A stretch of 10,345 nucleotides of DNA, taken from the NCBI GenBank assembly GCA_026770585.1, contig MU646455.1:618055-628399 (forward strand), read 5' to 3'. Positions 5,763 through 10,344 of this stretch are shown one piece after another. Made by a program: the position numbers and the translations under genes. The DNA comes from Baffinella frigidus. Taxonomy: Eukaryota; Cryptophyceae; Cryptomonadales; Baffinellaceae. How positions within the stretch are numbered: the stretch's first letter is position 1; every line of letters starts with the position of its first letter. Under the pieces are notes generated by a model. The model made no database searches. It saw nothing but the letters and a program-made list of their open reading frames with translations, and was not told the origin of the DNA.

Positions 5763-5898
5763 GCTCATGAATCTCTCCCTCTCTCTTGGGTGCACTCGCC
5801 GTCTCGACAAAAAAACGTTTGCACGTGATGCCGTGATGGTACTGACAAAGGGCGAAAAGTCTCGGAGCTTCTTACCCCGGGTACAGTCGACCTATTTC

Positions 5899-6060
5899 AT
5901 AGGCTAACGGCCTGAAAATGGGGTAGTTAGGCATACGGCATTGCCTAAGACCTCCTACCGTAGGCCGAGGGATCCTAGGACCAAAAAGTCTCGGCCTACG
6001 GTAGGAGGTCCTAGGCGATGCCGTAGGCCTAACTACCCCATTTTCAGGCCGTTGCCCTAT
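5899..6060. mobile_element. E-family foldback element (E3)
   Basis: Arms of about 70 bp (starting ATAGG...AACGGCCTGAAAATGG then GGTAGTTAGGC) with only a few mismatches, and a CCTACCGTAGG palindrome in each arm. The loop carries AAAAAGTCTCGG, which also occurs in the left flank (5849-5859), a hint of copying from adjacent DNA. Confidence 0.9.
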
Positions 6061-6135
6061 TGAAAGCGTCTCTCGGTTTTGGCAGGGGCGCACGCGGGAC
6101 GCGCTCGACATCGCCGCGAACATGCCCCAGGTGAC
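6058..6135 (+). pseudogene. Coding-like fragment SRFWQGRTRDALDIAANMPQ
   Basis: Right of E3 one plus frame reads SRFWQGRTRDALDIAANMPQ up to a CCCCAG|GTGACA donor-like site. A related stretch GRARDALDI, split by element A3, continues differently at 6825. The minus strand is open here too, so both strand and function are unsure. It is probably a duplicated gene fragment. Confidence 0.3.
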
Positions 6136-6184
6136 ATCGCCGCTAACATGCCCCAGGTGACATCGCCGCTAACATGCCCCAGGT
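6107..6184 (+). repeat. Three tandem copies of a 26-bp unit
   Basis: GACATCGCCGCKAACATGCC then CCAGGT is repeated three times exactly, apart from one G/T difference in the first copy. Each unit ends CAG|GT, so the duplication multiplies a donor-like site. 26 is not a multiple of three, so coding frames shift between copies. The same motif, GCTAACATGCCCCAGGTCCC, appears inverted at about 6938-6959 and direct at about 7114-7134. Confidence 0.9.
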
Positions 6185-6189
6185 CCCAC

Positions 6190-6632
6190 CCTGCGAAAGA
6201 GCTTGAGCTCTGCCTTCGTCAACTCACGCTCCGGTGTAAAGCGACTCGCGCTTCTTTGTAAAGCAAAAAGCCTTTGGGGAGCGCGCCAAACTTTGTCAAG
6301 TACCCCGGGCTCCTCGTTGATTACATTTAGCTCAGGGATCCATACACACGCCCCAGTACAAAATCATCTACATTCATTTTCACGAGGATCCCGGACCCGC
6401 CCTGGAGCGGACCTAGAAGTATTCTTAAGTCAATCTTGCGATTTTCAAGGGGAATGTACTCTCCCGAGGAGTACCCCGTGATGAATGATTCTGGTACAAA
6501 AATGTCTAATAAGTATTTTAGTGGTACACATCCTGTCAACTTTTGCGATAAAGGATTATTCAAGATTGGCCGCAAGTCAGCTCCAGGGTGGTAACTGAGG
6601 CAGCGCCAGAACGAGTCCCGGGCGCGCGCGGG
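6190..6632 (-). CDS. Candidate two-exon minus-strand gene, unknown function
   Basis: The upstream exon (about 6632 down to 6384) reads RDSFWRCLSYHPGADL, then VPLKYLLDIFVPESFITGYS and SGEYIPLENRKIDLRILLGP. A GTGAAA...CCTGAG intron of 53 bases (6383-6331) joins in phase 0 to a second exon of exactly 47 codons (6330-6190). That exon reads LNVINEEPGVLDKVWRAPQR then SASRFTPERELTKAELKLFR, and ends at CGCAGG|GTGGGA. The joined frame is at least 120 codons, helical and charged at the end. The upstream exon is AT-richer than other exons here and runs into element A3 at 6640. No start codon is visible and no family was recognised. Without splicing the first frame stops at 6327. Confidence 0.45.
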
Positions 6633-6639
6633 ACCAACT

Positions 6640-6820
6640 CGAGAATGCTAGAGGGGCCTATTTATATGTGGGGTTGTAAATATTTGTACCAGGATAAGGT
6701 GTTCCAACCTCGTGACTGGCCAATATATGGCTAGCAACGTGACCAATCAACGAAAATTATTACACAAATGCCCACTTTTAAAAGCACATTGGTTTTAAAT
6801 AGGCTCCTCTAGCATTCTCG
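6640..6820 (-). mobile_element. Foldback MITE, family A copy 3 (A3)
   Basis: A 181-bp element, full-length match to A1 in the reverse orientation (CGAGAATGCTAGAGGGGCCT start, CTAGCATTCTCG end). GGAC on the left (6631-6634) and on the right (6824-6827) fits a 4-bp target duplication within GCGGGACGCGCTCGACATCG, and the uninterrupted version is present at about 6095-6113. Confidence 0.9.
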
Positions 6821-6824
6821 TGTG

Positions 6825-6962
6825 GACGCGCTCGACATCGATGAACTCCAGATCCGTGTATTGCCAAAAAACCCGCAGGGGGTCTTAGAATGTGGTCATG
6901 CTGGTCGTGTAATCAACAAATTCTCATGTCTCTTACGCCGGGACCTGGGGCATGTTAGCTAA
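6825..6962 (+). pseudogene. Second copy of the GVLECGHAG exon
   Basis: The plus frame reads DALDIDELQIRVLPKNPQGV, LECGHAGRVINKFS, CLLRRDLGHVS and stops at TAA. Thirty codons match the exon at 3710-3862 (ELQI-V-PK-P-GVLECGHAG-VIN-FS) with nine altered codons, no indel and no stop. The strong GTGAGA donor of the first copy is absent; the sequence instead enters an inverted repeat. A3 interrupts it on the left. It is probably a duplicated, non-functional exon fragment. Confidence 0.55.
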
Positions 6963-7216
6963 ACAACATTCATCTCCACAAAAGTATTAATTAATTGCTT
7001 TTGGTGCAACGAAATTTACTACACAAACGCTTTACTATTACTTTTATGAGCAAATCGTGTAGTAATTTTCGTTGCCAAAAGCAGTTAATTAATACTTGTA
7101 TGGAGATTAACATGCTAATATGCCCCAGGTCCCGCCCTGAGAAACCGTTCCCCGTACGACAGAGAAATTGCTTTGTAGAAAAATTATTGATTGCACGACC
7201 AGCATGACCACACTCT
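6888..7216. repeat. Large imperfect inverted repeat with B4 in its loop
   Basis: GAATGTGGTCATGCTGGTCG on the left (from 6889) is mirrored by CGACCAGCATGACCACACTC on the right (ending about 7215). Nearer the centre, GGGACCTGGGGCATGTTAGC is mirrored by GCTAATATGCCCCAGGTCCC. The loop is about 10 bases once element B4 is removed. The arms include part of the duplicated exon, so a gene segment was copied in inverted orientation. Confidence 0.85.
6970..7109. mobile_element. Foldback MITE, family B copy 4 (B4)
   Basis: A 140-bp element, TCATCTCC to GGAGATTA, with arms through AGTATTAATTAA and TGCTTTTGG to the family core CAACGAAATTTACTACAC / GTGTAGTAATTTTCGTTG. A 4-bp target duplication ACAT lies at 6966-6969 and 7110-7113. 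It is the same length as B3. Confidence 0.9.
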
Positions 7217-7271
7217 GAAATTAGGGTAGTTTAGCCTACGGGTTCCCTACTGTAGGAAGAGGGGCTCCTAG
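7214..7271. mobile_element. Half E-family element (E4)
   Basis: CTGAAATTAGGGTAGTTTAG then CCTACGGGTTCCCTACTGTA matches the left half of E2 (4211-4266) almost base for base. It stops at CTCCTAG, the centre of the E2 palindrome, and passes straight into CCCTAAA repeats. A break at the hairpin tip would give this. Confidence 0.8.
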
Positions 7272-7317
7272 CCTAAACCCTAAACCCTACACCCTAAACA
7301 CTAAACCCCAAACCCTA
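7272..7317. repeat. CCCTAAA telomere-like repeat
   Basis: Six to seven units of CCTAAAC with variants (ACACCCT, AAACACT, CCCCAAA). It ends in an AAAATAG acceptor-like sequence just before the coding piece at 7324, so it is probably an intron end. Confidence 0.85.
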
Positions 7318-7323
7318 AAATAG

Positions 7324-7365
7324 GATGCGGTGGCGGTGTTTCGCCAGGGCAAGCTGCTCCTCAAG
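7324..7365 (+). CDS. Short TPR-like exon
   Basis: 42 bases between AAATAG|GAT and CTCAAG|GTGCAT, phase 0 at both ends, reading DAVAVFRQGKLLLK. The pattern A-FRQG-L resembles the first helix and turn of a tetratricopeptide repeat. A near copy is at 7829-7864. Element F begins eight bases after the donor, so the intron is largely mobile DNA. A single helix is weak evidence, so TPR identity rests on the larger exon at 8767. Confidence 0.4.
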
Positions 7366-7372
7366 GTGCATC

Positions 7373-7523
7373 TTTATCTCAGAAAAGGAGTTCTAAAACT
7401 CGTTTTCTTAAGTCAATTCTCTTTCAAATATTTCAACTTATGCGTAGAGAAAAGAATAAGTTGACATATTTCAAGGGGAATTGACTTAGGCAGATGAGTT
7501 TTAGAACTCCTTTCTGTGATAAA
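7373..7523. mobile_element. Foldback MITE F
   Basis: A 151-bp element whose two halves are nearly complementary over their whole length: TTTATCTCAGAAAAGGAGTT then CTAAAACTC against the right end, and CTTAAGTCAATTC further in. No target duplication is evident. Two 13-base pieces (TTCTTAAGTCAAT, TTTCAAGGGGAAT) also occur at 6423-6455 inside the minus-strand candidate gene. Confidence 0.85.
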
Positions 7524-7528
7524 CCTTC

Positions 7529-7689
7529 CCACACAGCGGACCTCGAAGGGATTTTGAATAACCACTAAGCGATAAGACCTACGACCCTACGGTAGGCAAC
7601 CAGTAGGGACATACGGGGGTTCCTACGAATAAGGTAACGGAAACTCGGGCACTGAGTGTCCGAAAATCCCTTCGTAGCCCGCTGTGTGG
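7529..7689 (+). mobile_element. Foldback MITE, family D copy 2 (D2)
   Basis: A 161-bp element with 27-bp terminal inverted repeats (CCACACAGCGGACCTCGAAG then GGATTTT; 24 of 27 matching). It is the best-preserved D copy in the window. The interior includes GCGATAAGACCTACGACC and CCTACGGTAGGCAACC. It lies six bases beyond element F. Confidence 0.9.
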
Positions 7690-7828
7690 ATAATCTGTCC
7701 CCTCAAATTAGTCCCGTCGCCTGCTATATTATATATCAGATTTTAGCTAGGCGGTGGAGCCATTCCGTACTTTTAGGGTTTAAAACACCAGGACTTGTAC
7801 CGGAAAGATTTTAGATGGACGTCTTTAG
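7690..7828. other. Spacer without a supported gene
   Basis: AT-rich sequence between D2 and the next TPR-like piece. No coding-like frame and no repeat was seen beyond a single TTTAGGG-like unit near 7775. It may be an intron. Confidence 0.4.
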
Positions 7829-7864
7829 ATGGCGGTGTTTCGCCAGGGCCAGTTGCGCCTCAAG
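7829..7864 (+). CDS. Short TPR-like exon, second copy
   Basis: Reads MAVFRQGQLRLK between TCTTTAG and CTCAAG|GTATTC. Over GGCGGTGTTTCGCCAGGGC it matches the exon at 7324-7365. Element K starts at the donor, which is inside its inverted repeat. The two copies point to duplication of a TPR unit or of the whole segment. Confidence 0.4.
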
Positions 7865-8002
7865 GTATTCCTTAAGTGGCGAGTAGGCCCATACGTCCTA
7901 CCGTAGGGCCGTAGGCCCATACGCCCTACCGTAGGGCCCTAGGACCTGCCTAGGACTTTTTGGCCGTCAAATTTGACGGCCTCGCCACTTAAAGTATACC
8001 TT
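7862..8002. mobile_element. Foldback MITE K
   Basis: A 141-bp element with 22-bp terminal inverted repeats (AAGGTATTCCTTAAGTGGCG then AG; 20 of 22 matching). The interior has a 28-bp tandem repeat (7883-7910, 7911-7938), each unit holding CCTACCGTAGGG, and a perfect 20-bp palindrome GGCCGTCAAATTTGACGGCC (7962-7981). Confidence 0.85.
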
Positions 8003-8170
8003 CAAAGGGTAACGAGTTGAAATCAGGGTAGTTAGGCCAACGGTATTGACTACGGTAGGCCGTAGCCCCCCTAGGCCTGAGGTTCCCTTAAGAGCCCCCT
8101 TAAGCCCCTACGGCCTACCGTAGTCAATACCGTAGGCCTAACTACCCTGAATTGGGGTCGTTGCCCTATT
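8003..8170. mobile_element. E-family foldback element (E5)
   Basis: Long arms with a nearly perfect core CAGGGTAGTTAGGCC-ACGG then TATTGACTACGGTAGGCCGT on both sides of a 40-base loop. It abuts element K directly. The terminal block AACGA...TCAGGGTAGTTAGGCC places it with E1-E4. Confidence 0.9.
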
Positions 8171-8174
8171 AACC

Positions 8175-8230
8175 TGCTCCATCCTGAAAGTTGGCTCAGC
8201 CCTAGGGCGACTAACACGAGCTTCTGTGGG
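8175..8230 (+). CDS. Possible short exon
   Basis: The plus frame reads CSILKVGSALGRLTRASV and ends at GTGGG|GTTTAGG, after which a C-rich intron-type repeat begins. It resembles an amphipathic helix and could belong to the TPR-like gene. The phase to the next exon is not settled. Confidence 0.25.
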
Positions 8231-8253
8231 GTTTAGGATTGTACCCTCCTAAA

Positions 8254-8340
8254 ACCTAATGCACCCTCCTAAACCCCAAACCCCAAACCCCAAACCCCAA
8301 ACCCCAAACCCCAAACCCCACACCACAAACCCCAAACCCC
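8254..8340. repeat. CCCCAAA repeat array
   Basis: Eight or more units of AAACCCC on the plus strand, part of the intron-like stretch before the TPR-like exons. Open frames made of PKPQTPN or GLGFGVWGL repeats on the two strands come from this array. Confidence 0.9.
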
Positions 8341-8597
8341 AAATTGCACCCCCAAACGCCACACCCTCAACTCCAAACCCCGTACTCTCAACCCTGTCCT
8401 TGCACTCTGTTAAACTAACCCCCCAAACCTTCTTCACAGCTGGGGCAGCCCCCAAACCCCAAACCCCACACCACAAACCCCAAACCCCAAATTGCACCCC
8501 CAAACGCCACACCCTCAACTCCAAACCCCGTACTCTCAACCCTGTCCTTGCACTCTGTTAAACTAACCCCCCAAACCTTCTTCACAGCTGGGGCAGC
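8302..8597 (+). repeat. Perfect 148-bp tandem duplication including a 3' splice site
   Basis: 8302-8449 and 8450-8597 are identical as far as I can read. Each unit ends with TTCTTCACAG|CTGGGGCAGC, an acceptor plus the first ten bases of the TPR-like exon. Only the second copy continues into coding sequence; the first runs back into CCCCAAA repeats. Identity indicates a recent event. Confidence 0.92.
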
Positions 8598-8631
8598 TCG
8601 AACACGCGCTCGGAGCGTTCACATCAGCGAC
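8588..8631 (+). CDS. TPR-like exon, truncated copy
   Basis: After the TTCACAG acceptor it reads LGQLEHALGAFTSA, then passes into CTTGGAACCCTAACCC repeats without a donor. It is nearly identical at protein level to the start of the exon at 8767, so it is probably a partial duplicate. Confidence 0.5.
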
Positions 8632-8639
8632 CTTGGAAC

Positions 8640-8760
8640 CCTAACCCTACCCCCCAACCTCCAACCCCCACACCCCACACCCCACACCCCAAACCCCCCA
8701 ACCCCAACCCCCCAAACCCCAAATCCTACGCTTCAAGTCCTAAACCCCAAACCCAAACCC
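8640..8760. repeat. CCCTAA/CCCCACA repeat array (intronic)
   Basis: Degenerate C-rich 7-mers between the two TPR-like exon copies, ending CCCCTACAG at the acceptor of the next exon. Confidence 0.85.
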
Positions 8761-8766
8761 CTACAG

Positions 8767-8883
8767 CTGGGGCAGCTAGAACACGCGCTGGGAGCGTTTA
8801 CCTCGGCGGCGGCGGCCGCGCCGCTCATGCCCTCGCTCCTCTCGTACCTCTCCTTCGCCCAGTGGCAAGCGGGCTTCCCCGAG
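8767..8883 (+). CDS. TPR-like exon
   Basis: 117 bases, phase 0 at both ends, from CTACAG|CTG to CCCGAG|GTTTCG. It reads LGQLEHALGAFTSAAAAAPL then MPSLLSYLSFAQWQAGFPE. The spacing of G-L, A-, A-F, A, P and then Y-LSFA-W-AG fits a tetratricopeptide repeat: helix B of one unit, the Pro, then helix A of the next. Third positions are very GC-rich. TPR domains are protein-binding scaffolds, so no specific role follows. The donor opens directly into a GGGTTTC-type (CCCGAAA) repeat array. It is the most convincing exon in the window, but the gene's ends are not visible. Confidence 0.6.
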
Positions 8884-8895
8884 GTTTCGTTCACT

Positions 8896-9044
8896 GATCC
8901 CGAAACCCGAAACCCGAATCCCGAAACCCGAAACCCGAGACCCGAGACCCTGAACCCTGAACCCTGCACCCTAAACCCCGAACCCTGCATCCAGTTTTCT
9001 GAACCCTAAATCCTATACGGCTAAACCCTAAACCCTAAACCCTG
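8896..9044. repeat. CCCGAAA to CCCTGAA to CCCTAAA array
   Basis: Degenerate 7-mer repeats whose unit changes gradually from CCCGAAA through CCCTGAA to CCCTAAA. The start directly follows the donor of the TPR-like exon, so this is probably intron. Confidence 0.9.
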
Positions 9045-9481
9045 AGGGTGCCAGTGGCAGGCACTACGAGGAACCACTGGATGGCAACCGACAAGGATAA
9101 GGGACCCATATGGGCCCCCTTCCAAAAGTCATCATACGAGCTCGTACCCGAGAAACAAATAGATTTTTCTCCAAAAGTGGCCAATTTGTGGGGAAGAATT
9201 GTGAACTGACCGCAATCCCCAAATTCTAGACAGTCGTTCCGCGTAGCAGGCTTCCCTGAGGCTGTCCCTCCTGCAACGAGGCTGCCAAGTACCGCTTGAC
9301 AGTACAGTCGCGTCCCGGGTGGTACCGGACGTGACAGTCGCGACCCTTGATGATAGTACGTGACTCTCGTGTCACGTCCGGGGTGGTACCGGCTGTGCCT
9401 GAGGCTGTGCCTGACAGGCTGTCCCAGGCAGGCTTCCCTGAGGCTGTCCCGGTCACGTGACCAGGTCCCCCCCAGAGGCAA
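9035..9481 (-). CDS. Open frame of 148 codons, strand uncertain
   Basis: The minus frame is open from 9481 to 9035 (pieces: LVAGGTASGKPATRNDCLEF, GQFTILPHKLATFGEKSICF, SSYDDFWKGAHMGPLSLSVA). It lacks an ATG. The plus strand is also open at 9048-9209 (VPVAGTTRNHWMATDKDKGP, IWAPFQKSSYELVPEKQIDF, SPKVANLWGRIVN, stop). Third codon positions of these two frames coincide, so one may be a shadow of the other. The right half contains short repeats (9246-9268 and 9428-9450) whose plus reading AGFPEAV recalls QAGFPE in the TPR-like exon. I cannot decide between them. Confidence 0.3.
   Translation of the reverse strand: MPLGGTWSRDRDSLREACLGQPVRHSLRHSRYHPGRDTRVTYYHQGSRLSRPVPPGTRLYCQAVLGSLVAGGTASGKPATRNDCLEFGDCGQFTILPHKLATFGEKSICFSGTSSYDDFWKGAHMGPLSLSVAIQWFLVVPATGTLRV
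9246..9450. repeat. Direct and inverted short repeats
   Basis: A 23-bp direct repeat (GCAGGCTTCCCTGAGGCTGT then CCC) at 9246-9268 and 9428-9450. Between them are GGGTGGTACCGG twice (9317-9328, 9381-9392) and the inverted pair GGACGTGACA / TGTCACGTCC (9327-9336, 9370-9379). Confidence 0.85.
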
Positions 9482-9631
9482 AAAAGGGTAAGCAGTGTGA
9501 AATATACCCAGGTACGGCCTAAGGAATCATGATGTTTATTTGATACTGCAGTAGAACCCCCCCCCGGGACCCACCCGGCTTCCGGCGTCCTAACGAATCC
9601 ACTCTCTACTGCCAGGTGACGCTCTTACCCC
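9482..9631. other. Spacer without a supported gene
   Basis: Mixed sequence with a run of C (about 9557-9565) and no coding-like frame. It ends in TACTGCCAG|GTGACG, which has the look of both an acceptor and a donor. Confidence 0.4.
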
Positions 9632-9651
9632 TCAACCCTCAACCCCGCACC

Positions 9652-9683
<32 letters not shown>

Positions 9684-9691
9684 GTAGAGAG
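9602..9691. repeat. CCCTCAA array bracketed by a 10-bp inverted repeat
   Basis: CTCTCTACTG (9602-9611) and CAGTAGAGAG (9682-9691) enclose about seven CCCTCAA units. A further C-rich array follows at 9712-9768, itself bracketed by CCGCTC and GAGCGG. Confidence 0.8.
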
Positions 9692-9763
9692 CCACCGTTT
9701 TTGGCCGCTCTCAACCCTCCACCCAACCCCACACCCCACACCCTGAATCCAACCCCTCAACCC

Positions 9764-9804
9764 TGAGCGGACAAGGCTGTGCGGGCAGCCTGAGCGGCTT
9801 CTTA
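9764..9804 (+). pseudogene. Partial copy of the exon-like segment at 9940-9981
   Basis: GAGCGGACAAGGCTGTGCGG then GCAGCCTGAGCGGCTTC aligns with GAGCGGCCAAGGCGGTGTGG then GCAGAAAGCGGCTTC. In the matching frame it reads ADKAVRAA and then hits a stop. It adjoins element D4. Confidence 0.4.
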
Positions 9805-9806
9805 AG

Positions 9807-9867
9807 TAGGGTCCTAGGTCTTATCGCTTAGGGGTTGTTCAAAATCCCTTCGAAGTCCGCTGTGTGG
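9807..9867 (-). mobile_element. Partial family D element (D4)
   Basis: The reverse orientation gives CCACACAGCGGACTTCGAAG, GGATTTTGAACAACCCC, GCGATAAGACCTAGGACCCT. Only the first 61 bases of the family are present. Confidence 0.8.
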
Positions 9868-9896
9868 ATACGGTCATTTCGGGTTTCGGGGGTTAG

Positions 9897-9987
9897 CGCG
9901 CTGTGCAGAGAAGTTGGCCTTCGTTGGGAAATAATGAAAAATCGAGCGGCCAAGGCGGTGTGGGCAGAAAGCGGCTTCCTAAACCCC
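9897..9987 (+). CDS. Candidate exon, unknown function
   Basis: Follows a GGGTTTCGGGGGTTAG acceptor and reads ALCREVGLRWEIMKNRAAKA then VWAESGFLN before a stop in CCCCTAACCC repeats. No clear donor was found; GCG|GTGTGG at 9957 is possible. Composition is helix-forming and similar to TPR helices, but no family call is made. A partial copy is at 9764-9804. Confidence 0.35.
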
Positions 9988-10254
9988 TAACCCAAACCCC
10001 CGAATTCCAAACCCTAATCTCTATCAACGCTGTCTCGGCAGGAACCACACGGTGGGCTTCGAGGGTTTCGTTGGGCCTGGATTCCAGGGGGGTACGTGAC
10101 CAAATCGCACCAGAAAATCTCTCAAGTTGATTGCATCAAGGCATGTTGACTTTTGATGAAAGGTTAGTAGTCCACTGTGTGGTCGTGGGTCTCGGCAGAG
10201 GGGGCACTCAACCTGTGACCCCTCAAACCCACACTCTAACCCCTGAGCGGACGC
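9988..10254. other. Repeat remnants and unassigned sequence
   Basis: A short CCCTAAC/CCCAAAC stretch (to about 10016) is followed by an open plus frame (GTTRWASRVSLGLDSRGVRD, QIAPENLSS, stop at 10128-10130) after GTCTCGGCAG, which could be an acceptor. At 10170-10178 CCACTGTGTGG resembles the end of family D. No gene is firmly supported. Confidence 0.35.
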
Positions 10255-10257
10255 CCT

Positions 10258-10344
<87 letters not shown>

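Larger units (their letters stand above)
4473..5889 (+). pseudogene. Exon 4 of the plus-strand gene, split by five foldback insertions
   Basis: Six coding pieces (4473-4524, 4691-4716, 4861-4889, 5015-5091, 5388-5619, 5765-5889) read in one frame when elements G2, B3, H, I and J are each removed with one copy of their flanking duplication. The joined frame has about 180 codons and no stop. Readable pieces: CLVPNPFTAIEESGPSW; LVHDNRPQ; SSLEICQNRC; HMCMASRIAPYLPFETMC; FAAVLVLTQGGRAPLM; REQYTLSVAQTGCAQRSISL; MNLSLSLGCTRRLDKKTFAR; DAVMVLTKGEKSRSFLPRVQ. It starts in phase with exon 3 (TTTCAG|A). On the right it reaches a TAA beside hairpin E3. As it stands the exon is broken, so this is either a decayed gene or one needing unusual removal of the inserts. 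No family was recognised. Confidence 0.5.

Noticed and set aside
4473-5889. Ciliate-type IES bounded by TA
   Set aside because: The insert boundaries are TGG, AATC, TGCC, CAA and GC, not TA. Programmed excision is kept only as an untested option.
8249-8561. PKPQTPNPK and GLGFGVWGL repeat proteins
   Set aside because: They are translations of the CCCCAAA array and of the 148-bp duplication.
10167-10180. Another family D element
   Set aside because: Only the end-like CCACTGTGTGG is present and the interior of the family does not follow.
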